Positions 50,516 to 59,279 of a DNA stretch of 64,000 nucleotides are shown here, piece by piece. The DNA is taken from the NCBI GenBank assembly GCA_964472095.1, contig CAYYIV010000020.1, positions 20,795-84,794 of the forward strand, in the 5' to 3' direction. The position numbers were made by a program, and so were the translations under genes. The DNA is from Pelagibius sp964472095. GTDB lineage: Bacteria > Pseudomonadota > Alphaproteobacteria > Kiloniellales > Kiloniellaceae. The notes under the pieces were generated by a model. That model made no database searches. It was not told where the DNA came from and worked only from the letters and a program-made list of their open reading frames with translations. Position 1 is the stretch's first letter, and each line of letters starts with the position of its first letter.

Positions 50516-52255
50516 TCAGTTGATTTCCGGCTCGCCGACCGGCGGGCCGAACTCGGTTCTCAGGAAGTCGAAGTCGCAGCCCTTGTCGGCCTGCTCGATG
50601 TGCTTGGAGAACATCCAGCCGTAGCCGCGCCCGAAGCGCGGCGCCGGCGGAGTCCACTCGGCACGGCGGCGCTGCAGTTCCTCCTCCGGCACCCGCATGT
50701 TCAGAGAGCGCTTGGGGATATCGACCTCGACGATGTCGCCGGTCCTCAGCAGCGCCAGTGGACCGCCGATGTAGGCCTCCGGCGCCACGTGCAACACGCA
50801 GGCGCCATAGGAGGTGCCGGACATGCGGGCGTCGGACAGTCTGAGCATGTCGCGGTGACCCTGCTTCAGCAGCGCCTTGGGCATCGGGATCATGCCCCAC
50901 TCCGGCATGCCGGGCCCACCCTGCGGGCCGGCGTTGCGCAGCACCAGCACGGTATCGGGATTGAGCTCCAGGTTCTCGTCGTCGATGATCTTTTTCAACT
51001 CGGGATAGCTGTCGGCAACCAGCGCCGGACCTGAGTGCTTGTGGAACTTCGGGTCGCAGGCGGCCGGCTTGATGACCGCGCCGTCGGGCGCGAGGTTGCC
51101 CTTCAGCACGGCGAGCGAGCCTTCGTGATAGACGGGGTTATCGAGCGAACGGATGACGTCGTCGTTGTAAACTTCCGCGCCCTCCAGTCCCTCGCCGAGG
51201 GTCCGGCCCGACACCGTGAGAGCCGAGCGGTCGAGCTTGTCGCCGAGGTTTTTCATCAGGCCACGCAGGCCTCCGGCGTAGAAGAAATCCTCCATCAGGT
51301 AGCCCTTGCCGGTGGGCCGCACGTTAGCGATCACCGGCGTTGTGTGGCCGATGCGGTCGAGATCCTCGAGCACCAGGGCGACGCCCGCGCGCCGCGCCAT
51401 GGCGATCAGGTGGATGATCGCATTGGTCGAACAGCCCATCGCCATGGCCACGGTAACCGCATTGGTCACGGCTGCCTCGGTGACGACCTGGTCCGGCGTC
51501 AGATCCTCCCACACCATCTCGACGATGCGCCGGCCGGCGGCCGCGCACATGCGCTGGTGATTGGCGTCAGCGGCGGGGATCGAGCTGGCGCCGGGCAGCG
51601 TCAGACCCAGGGCCTCGGCGATGGCGGTCATGGTGGAGGCCGTGCCCATGGTCATGCAGTGGCCGTAGGAGCGTGCGATGCCGCCCTCGACGCCGACCCA
51701 TTCCTCCTGGGTGATCTTGCCGGCGCGGCGCTCGTCCCAGTACTTGAAGGAGTCGGTGCCGGAGCCCAGCACCTGGCCGCGGTAGTTGCCGCGCAGCATC
51801 GGGCCGGCTGTCACGTACACGAAGGGGATACCCATCGAGAGAGCGCCCATCACGAGGCCCGGCGTCGTCTTGTCGCAGCCGCCCATCAGCACGGCGCCGT
51901 CGACGGGATGGGAGCGCAGCAGTTCCTCGGTCTCCATCGCCAGCATGTTGCGGTAGAGCATCGTGGTCGGCTTCACGAAGTTCTCGGACAGCGACAGTGC
52001 CGGCAGCTCCATCGGGAATCCGCCCGACTGGAAGACGCCGCGCTTGATGTCCTCTACACGGTGCTTGAAGTGCATGTGGCAGGGCTGCGCGTCGGACCAG
52101 GTATTGAGGATCGCGATGATGGGCTTGCCTTGCCAGTCCTCCGGTGCGTAGCCCATCTGCATGGTGCGCGAGCGATGGCCGAAGGATCGGAGGTCGTCCG
52201 GCGCCATCCAGCGGGCGCTGCGCAGGTCGCCGTACTGCTTTCTTCCTGTGGTCAC
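50516..52255 (-). CDS. IlvD/Edd-family sugar-acid dehydratase
   Basis: 579-residue [Fe-S] dehydratase, GTG start. Cluster and metal ligands are in VLMGGCDKTTPG, GHCMTMGTAST and DARMSGTSYGACV; PQGGPGMPEWGMIP is the family signature near 430. Length and the final KHIEQADKGCDFDFL segment fit the arabonate/xylonate/galactonate dehydratase group rather than branched-chain IlvD. It would yield a 2-keto-3-deoxy acid for the aldolase or semialdehyde route downstream. The next gene starts one base after its stop. Confidence 0.92.
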   Translation of the reverse strand: MTTGRKQYGDLRSARWMAPDDLRSFGHRSRTMQMGYAPEDWQGKPIIAILNTWSDAQPCHMHFKHRVEDIKRGVFQSGGFPMELPALSLSENFVKPTTMLYRNMLAMETEELLRSHPVDGAVLMGGCDKTTPGLVMGALSMGIPFVYVTAGPMLRGNYRGQVLGSGTDSFKYWDERRAGKITQEEWVGVEGGIARSYGHCMTMGTASTMTAIAEALGLTLPGASSIPAADANHQRMCAAAGRRIVEMVWEDLTPDQVVTEAAVTNAVTVAMAMGCSTNAIIHLIAMARRAGVALVLEDLDRIGHTTPVIANVRPTGKGYLMEDFFYAGGLRGLMKNLGDKLDRSALTVSGRTLGEGLEGAEVYNDDVIRSLDNPVYHEGSLAVLKGNLAPDGAVIKPAACDPKFHKHSGPALVADSYPELKKIIDDENLELNPDTVLVLRNAGPQGGPGMPEWGMIPMPKALLKQGHRDMLRLSDARMSGTSYGACVLHVAPEAYIGGPLALLRTGDIVEVDIPKRSLNMRVPEEELQRRRAEWTPPAPRFGRGYGWMFSKHIEQADKGCDFDFLRTEFGPPVGEPEIN

Positions 52256-52276
52256 TGAGGTTCTCTCACCCTTCTA

Positions 52277-52399
52277 TCAGGCAAAGCCGCGGGCCAGCGC
52301 AAACATCACTCCGATGAGCACCGCCGCCAGAACAACGCCGGCAATCCAGGGCCAAAGCCCGTAGGCGTTGAGATCCGCCTTGCTGTCTCGTCCGATCAT
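52277..52399 (-). CDS. Small membrane protein (40 residues) between TRAP permease and dehydratase genes
   Basis: 40-codon gene: MIGRDSKADLNAYGLWPW, then one hydrophobic helix of about 20 residues (19-36) and a short tail ending RGFA. AAGGAGAGCGAG stands directly before the ATG, a strong ribosome site, and the gene fills an otherwise unexplained gap of about 165 bases in a tightly packed operon. The Tyr-Gly-x-Trp-Pro-Trp turn before the helix suggests an inner-membrane single-pass protein, N-terminus inside. It could be an accessory subunit of the TRAP permease, which is inference from position. Confidence 0.65.
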   Translation of the reverse strand: MIGRDSKADLNAYGLWPWIAGVVLAAVLIGVMFALARGFA

Positions 52400-52421
52400 C
52401 TCGCTCTCCTTGCAGCGGCGC

Positions 52422-54512
52422 TCAGCTGCCCAGCGTCTCGGGCAGCCAAAGCGCGATTTGCGGGAACATCATCACCAGGATCAGGCCGATGATCTGAAGC
52501 CCGATGAAGGGAATGACGGAAATGAAGATCTCCTGCAGGGTGACGTCCTTCGGCGTCACCGACTTCAGCCAGAAGCAGGCCGGACCGAAGGGCGGCGACA
52601 GGAAGTAGATCTGGATGTTCATCACGAAGAGTACACCGAACCAGATCTTCGCCTGATCCTCGGTGAGCCCGAGCTCGGGCGCCAGGGACATCACCACGGG
52701 GGCGAAGACCGGCACGGTGATGAAGACGATGGCGATCCATTCCATGAAGGTGCCGAGGATCACCAGGATCAACATCATCACCAGGATGACCCCCATGGCC
52801 GGCAGGCCGAGGTCGAGAAACAGCGAACGCATGAAGTCGCCGCCGCCGACCAGGTTGAAGATGCCGACAAAGGACACTGCGCCGATGATCAGCCAAATGA
52901 TGGTACCGACCGTGGTCATAGAGCCAAGCAGTGCCGCCTGCAGCACCGACCACTTCATCTCGTTGCGCACCGCGGCCACGACCATGGCGCCGATGCAGCC
53001 GACCGCGGCGGCTTCGGTCACCGAGGCTATGCCGCCGTAGATCGAGCCCATGACGGAGCCGATCAGCGCGATGCAGAGCATCACCGCATACATCCGCGCG
53101 CGCGACAGCTTGTTGGATCGGCCCGTCATGGCTTCGACTTCCTTGGCGGTCGGAGCGAGCTTCGGGTTGATGTTCACGCGGGCCAGCACGTAGAGCGCAT
53201 AGAATGTGGCAAGCATCAGGCCGGGCACAGCCCCGGCCATGAAGAGATCGCCAATGCCGACCTCGGCCGATAGACCGTAGACGATCATGATGATCGACGG
53301 CGGAATGAGCGTAGCCAGGGCGCCGGAGGCGCAGATCAGGCCGATGGTCAGCTTGCGGTCGTAGCCGAGACGAAACATCTGCGGTAGGGCGACCAGGCCC
53401 AGCATGACGATCTCGCCACCCATCACGCCGGACATGGCGGCCAGAATCACGGCCACCACGACCGTCTGCACGGCCACGCCGCCGCGCAGGTTGCCGGCGA
53501 AAATCGACATGGCGTCGAAGAGGTCCTCGGCGATGCCGGCGCGCTCCAGTATCGAGGCCATGAGCACGAAGAAGGGGATAGCCACCAGGGTGTAGTGGTC
53601 GAGCAGGCCGGCGGCATTGGTGGAGACGAGGTAGAGTCCGCGCGGGCCGAAGAAGGCAACCGCCATCAGCACAGAGACGATGAGGGTGACGATGCCGAGC
53701 GGCATTCCGGTCATCATCAGCGTCACCAGCAGAATCACCATGACGAGCGAGATGGTGCCGAGGTCGTAGGAGCGCATGTCGAGCGCCTGGCTCGGATCGA
53801 GCATCGCCCCGAGGCTGGCGAAAACACCCTGGACGGTGCCGAAGACACTGTCGGCACCGCCGAAGTAGCCGAGCAGCGCGATGGCGAAGTAGAACGCCAT
53901 CAGCGCGCCCAACGCCTTCACCGCGAGGCGGCAGGCGCGCGAGTTGAAATGGCGGTGCAGGTTCACCGTGAGCTGGGCAAGATAGAGGAAGCCGCCCAGC
54001 ATGAGCAGCACCTTGAGGATCATCGGCATCGGCGAATTGAAGGCGCTGCCGGTACGCTCGACATGGCTGATTGCCGTGTAGGCGCGGATCGCCGCATCGG
54101 AGAGCAGCAAGAAGAGCGCGACGATGCCGACGAGGTTGGCGACAAGGTCGAGCCACCAGCGGCCGCGGTCGGAGGCCATGACGTGGAAGACGGTGATGCC
54201 GATGTGGCGTCGCTTCATCGTCACGTAACCCGAGGAGATCATCCAGGAGGCGGCGCAGAGCACCATGACGACCTCGAAGGCCCATTGCGTCGGCGCGTTG
54301 AAGACGTAGCGCGCCACCACCTCCCAGAGCGTCGCCCCGGCGGCGACCAGGTAGAGTGCCGAAACCGCGATGCCGGAAAAGTGGCTGACGTGGTCGACGA
54401 TGCCGTAACGCGAGAACGGCAGTGCAGCCTCGTCATGCAACGGATCGTCGGCCGCGATCTCGATATCCGTATCGTCGAGGGATTTTCTTGCGTTGCCCAT
54501 GGTCGAAACCAT
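52422..54512 (-). CDS. TRAP transporter permease, fused DctQ-DctM
   Basis: 696-residue inner-membrane protein that combines the small four-helix DctQ domain (about 35-200, including LWEVVARYVFNAPTQWAFEV) with the large DctM domain (about 255-690). The DctM part has FFVLMASILERAGIAEDLF, LVALPQMFRLGYD, LIPPSIIMIVYG and the closing IGLILVMMFPQIALWLPETL. Chosen start is the ATG at 54512; a GTG at 54539 would add nine residues. It uses a sodium or proton gradient with the DctP protein at 54670 to import an organic or sugar acid. Confidence 0.92.
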   Translation of the reverse strand: MVSTMGNARKSLDDTDIEIAADDPLHDEAALPFSRYGIVDHVSHFSGIAVSALYLVAAGATLWEVVARYVFNAPTQWAFEVVMVLCAASWMISSGYVTMKRRHIGITVFHVMASDRGRWWLDLVANLVGIVALFLLLSDAAIRAYTAISHVERTGSAFNSPMPMILKVLLMLGGFLYLAQLTVNLHRHFNSRACRLAVKALGALMAFYFAIALLGYFGGADSVFGTVQGVFASLGAMLDPSQALDMRSYDLGTISLVMVILLVTLMMTGMPLGIVTLIVSVLMAVAFFGPRGLYLVSTNAAGLLDHYTLVAIPFFVLMASILERAGIAEDLFDAMSIFAGNLRGGVAVQTVVVAVILAAMSGVMGGEIVMLGLVALPQMFRLGYDRKLTIGLICASGALATLIPPSIIMIVYGLSAEVGIGDLFMAGAVPGLMLATFYALYVLARVNINPKLAPTAKEVEAMTGRSNKLSRARMYAVMLCIALIGSVMGSIYGGIASVTEAAAVGCIGAMVVAAVRNEMKWSVLQAALLGSMTTVGTIIWLIIGAVSFVGIFNLVGGGDFMRSLFLDLGLPAMGVILVMMLILVILGTFMEWIAIVFITVPVFAPVVMSLAPELGLTEDQAKIWFGVLFVMNIQIYFLSPPFGPACFWLKSVTPKDVTLQEIFISVIPFIGLQIIGLILVMMFPQIALWLPETLGS

Positions 54513-54613
54513 TGCCGTTCCGAGCTCCGTCAGAGCCACACTGCAGATGTGGGCGAGTCCCGTCGCCAGCTGCTACAGCCTGCGCGAGGCACCGGCGCCG
54601 ACAGGAAGATGGG

Positions 54614-54660
54614 CCGCGCCCGTCCCCTTTGCTCCTTGAAGAGAGGAGAGACGGGCGCGG
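54614..54660 (-). terminator. Intercistronic hairpin after the TRAP binding-protein gene
   Basis: 11-bp perfect stem, CCGCGCCCGTC (54614-54624) with GACGGGCGCGG (54650-54660), further helped by partly pairing inner bases. It starts ten bases after the DctP stop and about 100 bases before the permease start. The same position-specific hairpin follows binding-protein genes elsewhere in the window. Confidence 0.5.
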
Positions 54661-54669
54661 ACCCCTCGA

Positions 54670-55719
54670 TCAGAAGTCGCTTGCCAGCAGACCCAGCTGC
54701 TTCATGAAGCTGATGTGCGTGTCGTAGACTTCGGTGGCCATCTCGGACGAAGCGGCGAAATCCTTCCAGGCGCCGACGGCGATCTCGCGGAACTTGTCAC
54801 GCTCTTCCTGAGGCCAATCGATCACGGTGATGTCACCGGCCGCCTTATCGCGGGCGACCAGCGCACGGTCCTCCATGTCGACGATGCGGCGCATGTCGTT
54901 GTAGGCCGCGACATACCAGGTCTCCAGGGCGGACTGCTCCGCCGGAGTCATCTGGTCCCAGACGCTCTGGGACACGGTGAACTGCAGGATCGGAGTCGAG
55001 TGGATGCCTGGGAAGAGCGGGAACTTGGCGACCTTGTGCAGGCCGTTGGCGTCGTTGTTGGCATAGGCCGAGTTGTCGGCCGCGTCGATAACGCCCTTCT
55101 CCAGCGAGGTGTATACTTCGGAGCCGGGCAGCGAGACCGGCGAAGCGCCGGCGCGTTTGAAGATCTCGGAAGCGAGGCCTTCCGGCGAGCGCACCTTCAC
55201 ACCCTTGAAGTCGGCGACGCTGTAGATCGGCACCTTGGAAACGAAGGCCTCGCGGGCATAGGCGCCGCAACCGACGACCTTCACGCCCGGCTGGAACTTG
55301 TCGTACATCCGCTGCAGCATTTCCTTGCCGCCGCCGTTGGCGCAGAAAGTCTGGATCTGGTCGGCGCTGTCGTAGCCGGCGATCAAGTCGCCCATCAGTG
55401 CGAAGGAAGGATCGCGGCCGGCGAAGTAGTTGATCGACGTCAGGTCGCCATCGAGAATGCCCATGGAAACCGCCTCGGGCGTTTCGCGGTGCGGCACCAC
55501 CGCCGTGATCGGCAGCAGCTCGATCTCCAGCGACCCGCCGGTCATCTCCTTCAACTTTGGCACCCAGTTCTCGTTCAGGAAGGCCAGGGTGAAGTGGCTC
55601 GCGGTTGAACTGGTCTGGACTTTGAGCGTCCGCGCCTCGGCAGCCGCACCAAGGCCAAATCCAACGGCTGTCGCCAGCGCCAGGACCTTGGAGAAAGTAA
55701 CTAACTTATTGATTTTCAT
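54670..55719 (-). CDS. TRAP transporter binding protein (DctP)
   Basis: 349-residue DctP protein with a Sec signal peptide (about 8-28, AAEA-R). Family segments include LNENWVPKLKEMTGGSLEIE, PETPEAVSMG-like GILDGDL and FKGVKVRSPEGLASEIFKRAG, which holds the conserved Arg that binds the substrate carboxylate. GGGAGGAAACTAT precedes the ATG. It heads the sugar-acid island and diverges from the GntR gene at 55891; the ligand is most likely an aldonate or uronate, judging by the dehydratases. Confidence 0.92.
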   Translation of the reverse strand: MKINKLVTFSKVLALATAVGFGLGAAAEARTLKVQTSSTASHFTLAFLNENWVPKLKEMTGGSLEIELLPITAVVPHRETPEAVSMGILDGDLTSINYFAGRDPSFALMGDLIAGYDSADQIQTFCANGGGKEMLQRMYDKFQPGVKVVGCGAYAREAFVSKVPIYSVADFKGVKVRSPEGLASEIFKRAGASPVSLPGSEVYTSLEKGVIDAADNSAYANNDANGLHKVAKFPLFPGIHSTPILQFTVSQSVWDQMTPAEQSALETWYVAAYNDMRRIVDMEDRALVARDKAAGDITVIDWPQEERDKFREIAVGAWKDFAASSEMATEVYDTHISFMKQLGLLASDF

Positions 55720-55788
55720 AGTTTCCTCCCATTGGGATTCTTCTTGAATGCCGTCTGCCGGGCGACAATTTTGCGTCTGACAGGAAAA

Positions 55789-55804
55789 TACTAATATATT
55801 AGTA
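55789..55804. promoter_or_regulatory. Perfect 16-bp palindrome, candidate GntR operator
   Basis: TACTAATATATTAGTA reads the same on both strands. It lies in the AT-rich 171-base gap between the divergent TRAP binding-protein gene (start 55719) and the GntR gene (start 55891), where an FCD-type regulator would be expected to repress both promoters. Confidence 0.65.
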
Positions 55805-55890
55805 GATTAATTGAAGCAACGGCAAACCTGCGCTATCTAAACAGAAGGCGCCGCCGCGGCGGCGAGTCGCCAAGCGAGCAGCGAGCAGAC

Positions 55891-56622
55891 ATGGCCCTGG
55901 CATCCAATGACGACCGTCTTGCCCTGACCGGCGTGCTGCGCGCCCGGCGCGGGGAGACTGTCCCGGCGTCACAGCGGGTCTACGATGACCTGCGCGAGCG
56001 CATCGTCAGCCTGGAGCTGCCGCCCGGCGCCACCCTATCCCGAGTCAATCTCGCCAAGGACTACGACGTCAGCCTGACGCCGATCCGTGAGGCCATGCAG
56101 CGGCTCGAGCAGGATGGGCTTATCCGCATCTTCCCTCAGTCCAAGACGGTGGTGACCAAGATCGACGTGGCTCAGCTCTACGAGGCGCACTTCCTGCGCG
56201 TCGCCGTCGAAGTGGAGGTGGCGCGGCGCCTGGCCGAGACCCCGGATTCGGCCCACATCAAGAAGGCCCGTGCCATCCTCACCATGCAGGATACGCTGGT
56301 CGGCAACCTCGAGGAGATCGGCCTCTTCAACGAGCTGGACGAGGCCTTTCACCAGACCCTCTTCGGCGGCGTTGGGCAGCTGAACCTGCATGCCATGCTG
56401 AAGGCGAAGGCCGGACACCTGACCCGGGTACGCCGGCTCGACCTGCCGAAAGACGGCAAGGTGCGAACGATCATGAAGGGCCATTGGGCGGTGCTCGAAG
56501 CCATCGAGGCAGGAGACCCTGTGACTGCGCAGGAGGCCATGCGCGGCCACTTGGCCGGTACCGTGCGGCGGATCGAGGAGCTGCAGCGGGAGAACCCCGA
56601 CTACTTCAAGCCCGCCGTCTGA
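55891..56622 (+). CDS. GntR-family regulator, FCD type
   Basis: 243-residue regulator. Winged helix at about 27-90 with YDDLRERIVSLELPPGATLS and VSLTPIREAMQRLEQDGLI; helical FCD domain at about 100-225 with FHQTLFGGVGQLN and the histidine HWAVLEAIEAGD, which normally helps bind a metal and carboxylate ligand. Divergent from the TRAP operon with a perfect palindrome between, so it is the best candidate for controlling the sugar-acid island. The 165 bases downstream to the SDR gene show no supported feature. Confidence 0.92.
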   Translation: MALASNDDRLALTGVLRARRGETVPASQRVYDDLRERIVSLELPPGATLSRVNLAKDYDVSLTPIREAMQRLEQDGLIRIFPQSKTVVTKIDVAQLYEAHFLRVAVEVEVARRLAETPDSAHIKKARAILTMQDTLVGNLEEIGLFNELDEAFHQTLFGGVGQLNLHAMLKAKAGHLTRVRRLDLPKDGKVRTIMKGHWAVLEAIEAGDPVTAQEAMRGHLAGTVRRIEELQRENPDYFKPAV

Positions 56623-56787
56623 GCGCCGCGCCCGGGCGCACTCGGTCGCTCACATCAACCAGTCTAGGACATTGAGACCGAGAAGCCTCAAATGATGAGA
56701 CTCCACCGGAAACGGACCCTCCTGAGGCTCTCCTTATCGACGCGAAACACATAGTTATTCCAATAGATTACACAATGGACCGCTCCG

Positions 56788-57546
56788 CTACTGAGCCGAT
56801 GTGCCGCCGTCGACGGGAATCAGGGCGCCGGTGATGAAGCTCGCGTCGTCGGACGCGAGGAAGGCGACCACCTTGGCGACCTCCTCCGGGCGCGCCACCC
56901 GACCAAGCGGGATGGTTGCCGCGAGGGTGCGAAGTTTCCAGTCGCGGTCGTCCGCGTCGAAGGCGCGGTCGAGCATCGGGGTGTCGGTATCGGTCGGACA
57001 GACCGCATTGGCGCGAACGCCGGAAGCCGCATAGTCGAGGGCCAGGCAACGTGTCAGCTGCGCCAGGGCCGCCTTCGAAACGCAGTAAGCGACGGCGCCC
57101 TTGGCACCCATGAGGGCCCAGTCCGAGGCGACGTTGACAATCGACCCGGCCGCCTGTTCGAGCATCCGCGGCAAGACCGCGCGCGTCAGCCGGAAGGCCG
57201 CCGACAGATTGACGTCCATGATGCGGTCCCAGTCTTCGTCGCTGCACTCCAGCGCGGTGCCATTGACCAGGAGGCCGGCGTTGTTGATCAGAACGTCGAT
57301 GCGACCGAAGGTGGCCAGGGCCGCATCCACGATGACCTGCGACGAAGCCCGCTCGGCAAGGTCGGCCGCGACAAAGGCCGCCTTCGTCCCTGCCGCACGC
57401 AGGGACGACGCAATCTCCTCCCCCTTGCTTTGATTGCGTCCGACCAGCAGGAGATCCGCCCCCCTCGCCGCCAGTTCGGTAGCGACGGCAAGGCCAATTC
57501 CCGACGTCGCTCCGGTGACGATGCAGGCTCTTCCGGTGAAGGTCAT
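56788..57546 (-). CDS. Short-chain dehydrogenase/reductase
   Basis: 252-residue NAD(P)-dependent SDR with GATSGIGLAVATEL (cofactor loop), INNAG, the active-site Ser and Tyr-Lys in VNVASDW and YCVSKAAL, and the closing FITGALIPVDGG. Starting at the ATG at 57546 gives the normal short lead; a GTG at 57573 is possible but its purine-rich site is too close. It diverges from the PuuA-like gene at 57735 and its substrate is not shown. Confidence 0.9.
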   Translation of the reverse strand: MTFTGRACIVTGATSGIGLAVATELAARGADLLLVGRNQSKGEEIASSLRAAGTKAAFVAADLAERASSQVIVDAALATFGRIDVLINNAGLLVNGTALECSDEDWDRIMDVNLSAAFRLTRAVLPRMLEQAAGSIVNVASDWALMGAKGAVAYCVSKAALAQLTRCLALDYAASGVRANAVCPTDTDTPMLDRAFDADDRDWKLRTLAATIPLGRVARPEEVAKVVAFLASDDASFITGALIPVDGGTSAQ

Positions 57547-57734
57547 TGTTGTTTTCCCGTCGTACTTGGACACCCCTTCCTACGATCTGCGCCGACAGGG
57601 CGCAAGCGAGGCCAGAGGCGCCAGCTGCGGGCCCGGGTCGTCATATTGCCGGAGTCGGTGCGTTCCTGTACGACTCCGCCCCACCCGGTTGCACCGGCGC
57701 ACCGGCTTTGGAGCTCTAGGACTGACACAAGAAA

Positions 57735-59114
57735 ATGGATACTCAATCGCCAGGCGGTACGCTCTTGAGCGAAGCATTGGAGTTCCTGTCGAAGTACCCG
57801 GACGTACAGGGCATCGACGTCGTCATGACCGACTGCCACGGCATCGGCCGCGGCAAGACGATTCGGCGTCACGAGCTGGAGGCGCTCTATTTTTCCGGAC
57901 GCCCCATGCCGAGTTCCCTCTTCGGGCAGGACATCGCCGGCGACGACGTCGAGGCCACGGGCCTGGTCTTGACCGACGGCGGGGGCGACAAGCGCTGCTG
58001 GCCTGTGCCGGGGACGCTCGGCTTCCAGCCGCACGCCAACCGCGGCCAGGTTCTGGTCAGCATGTATGAGCCCGATGGGCGCCCCTTCGACGCCGAGCCC
58101 CGGCATGCCCTGATGCGGCAGATCGAAAGGGCCCGCAGCGCGGGTTGCTCTCCGATGGGGGCCTTCGAGCTGGAATTCTATCTGATCGATCGGGAGCGCG
58201 ATGCGGACGGACGCTACCAGCCGGCGCGCTACCCCCTCACAGGAAGGCGACCCCGAGCGCGCAACACCATGTCGGTCGACGAGCTCGACGAGATGTCGCC
58301 CTTCTTCGAGGCCGTCTACCAGGGGGCATCGCAGCTCGACCTGCCCTTGGAATCGCTGATCTCGGAATACGCCGTCGGTCAGTACGAGCTCACCATCCGC
58401 TACCGGGATCTCGCGCGGGCAGCAGACGATGTCATCATCGGCAAGCGGCTGATCCGATCGGTGGCCCGGCGGTTCGGGATGGAGGCCTGCTTCATGGCAA
58501 AGCCGTTCGGTCGGCAGGCCGGCTCCGGCATGCACCTGCATCTGTCCCTGGCCAATGCGGCGGGCGAAAATCTGTTTGCCGATGGGGAGGACGGGCAGCT
58601 CAGCCCCCTGATGCTGCAGGCCATCGCCGGCGTGCGCGGCACCATCGGCGACACCATGGTGATCCTGGCGCCCTTCCTGAACTCCTGGCGCCGCTTTGCC
58701 TCCACGGTCTACTCGCCGGCTTCCAACGCCTGGGGGCTCGACAACCGCACCACCGCCCTGCGGGTCCCGGGCGGGCCCGGCAAAGCCCGGCATTTCGAGC
58801 ACAGGGTCGCCGGCGTAGACGCCAACCCCTATCTGGTCGCCGCGGTAACCCTGGCCGGGGCGCTGGACGGCATCGCGGCCAAAGCGGATCCCGGACCACC
58901 CACGGACGGCAACGGCGAGGCCGAGGGGATGGGGCAGAGCCTGCCGCGGTCTTGGCTCGACGCGATCGAGCAGCTTGAGAATTCGGCCTTTGCGAAAGAG
59001 GCCATGGGAGTGCGGCTGCATCGCAGCTTTGTCGCCGTCAAGCACGCGGAATGGGAACGGATGGCCCAGGAAGTCTCCGAAGCGGAGTGGGAACTCTACG
59101 GCTTCGTCGTTTAG
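57735..59114 (+). CDS. Glutamine synthetase-family gamma-glutamyl-amine ligase (PuuA-like)
   Basis: 459-residue ligase joining glutamate to an amine with ATP. The GS beta-grasp start includes VVMTDCHGIGRGK; catalytic segments are FELEFYL (metal-binding glutamates), GSGMHLHLSL (ammonia/amine site) and NSWRRFA; the C-terminal NPYLVAAVTLAGALDG matches the GS-III-like PuuA group rather than GlnA. True GlnA features such as the Tyr adenylylation site are not apparent. With a transporter and GGT downstream it likely glutamylates an imported amine or amino acid. Confidence 0.88.
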   Translation: MDTQSPGGTLLSEALEFLSKYPDVQGIDVVMTDCHGIGRGKTIRRHELEALYFSGRPMPSSLFGQDIAGDDVEATGLVLTDGGGDKRCWPVPGTLGFQPHANRGQVLVSMYEPDGRPFDAEPRHALMRQIERARSAGCSPMGAFELEFYLIDRERDADGRYQPARYPLTGRRPRARNTMSVDELDEMSPFFEAVYQGASQLDLPLESLISEYAVGQYELTIRYRDLARAADDVIIGKRLIRSVARRFGMEACFMAKPFGRQAGSGMHLHLSLANAAGENLFADGEDGQLSPLMLQAIAGVRGTIGDTMVILAPFLNSWRRFASTVYSPASNAWGLDNRTTALRVPGGPGKARHFEHRVAGVDANPYLVAAVTLAGALDGIAAKADPGPPTDGNGEAEGMGQSLPRSWLDAIEQLENSAFAKEAMGVRLHRSFVAVKHAEWERMAQEVSEAEWELYGFVV

Positions 59115-59237
59115 GGCACCTCGGCGCCCCAGGGGCTTCGGACTTCACAACATAGATCCTGACGGAGTTTTGGGGACGCGCGATCTGCCCGAGGCAGGCG
59201 CGCCCAGCGACGCGGCGCCGTTGACGCCCCTCCGATC

Positions 59238-59255
59238 GCATGCAATATTGTATGC
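59238..59255. promoter_or_regulatory. 18-bp near-palindrome, candidate GntR operator
   Basis: GCATGCAAT and ATTGTATGC form 9-bp arms with one mismatch, and TTGTATGCAA is the type of sequence bound by FCD-type GntR regulators. It stands 25 bases before the amino-acid binding-protein start in the gap after the PuuA-like gene, and the GntR gene at 61500 lies in the same operon. Confidence 0.6.
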
Positions 59256-59279
59256 AATCAAAAAGACAGGGAGTTCGTC

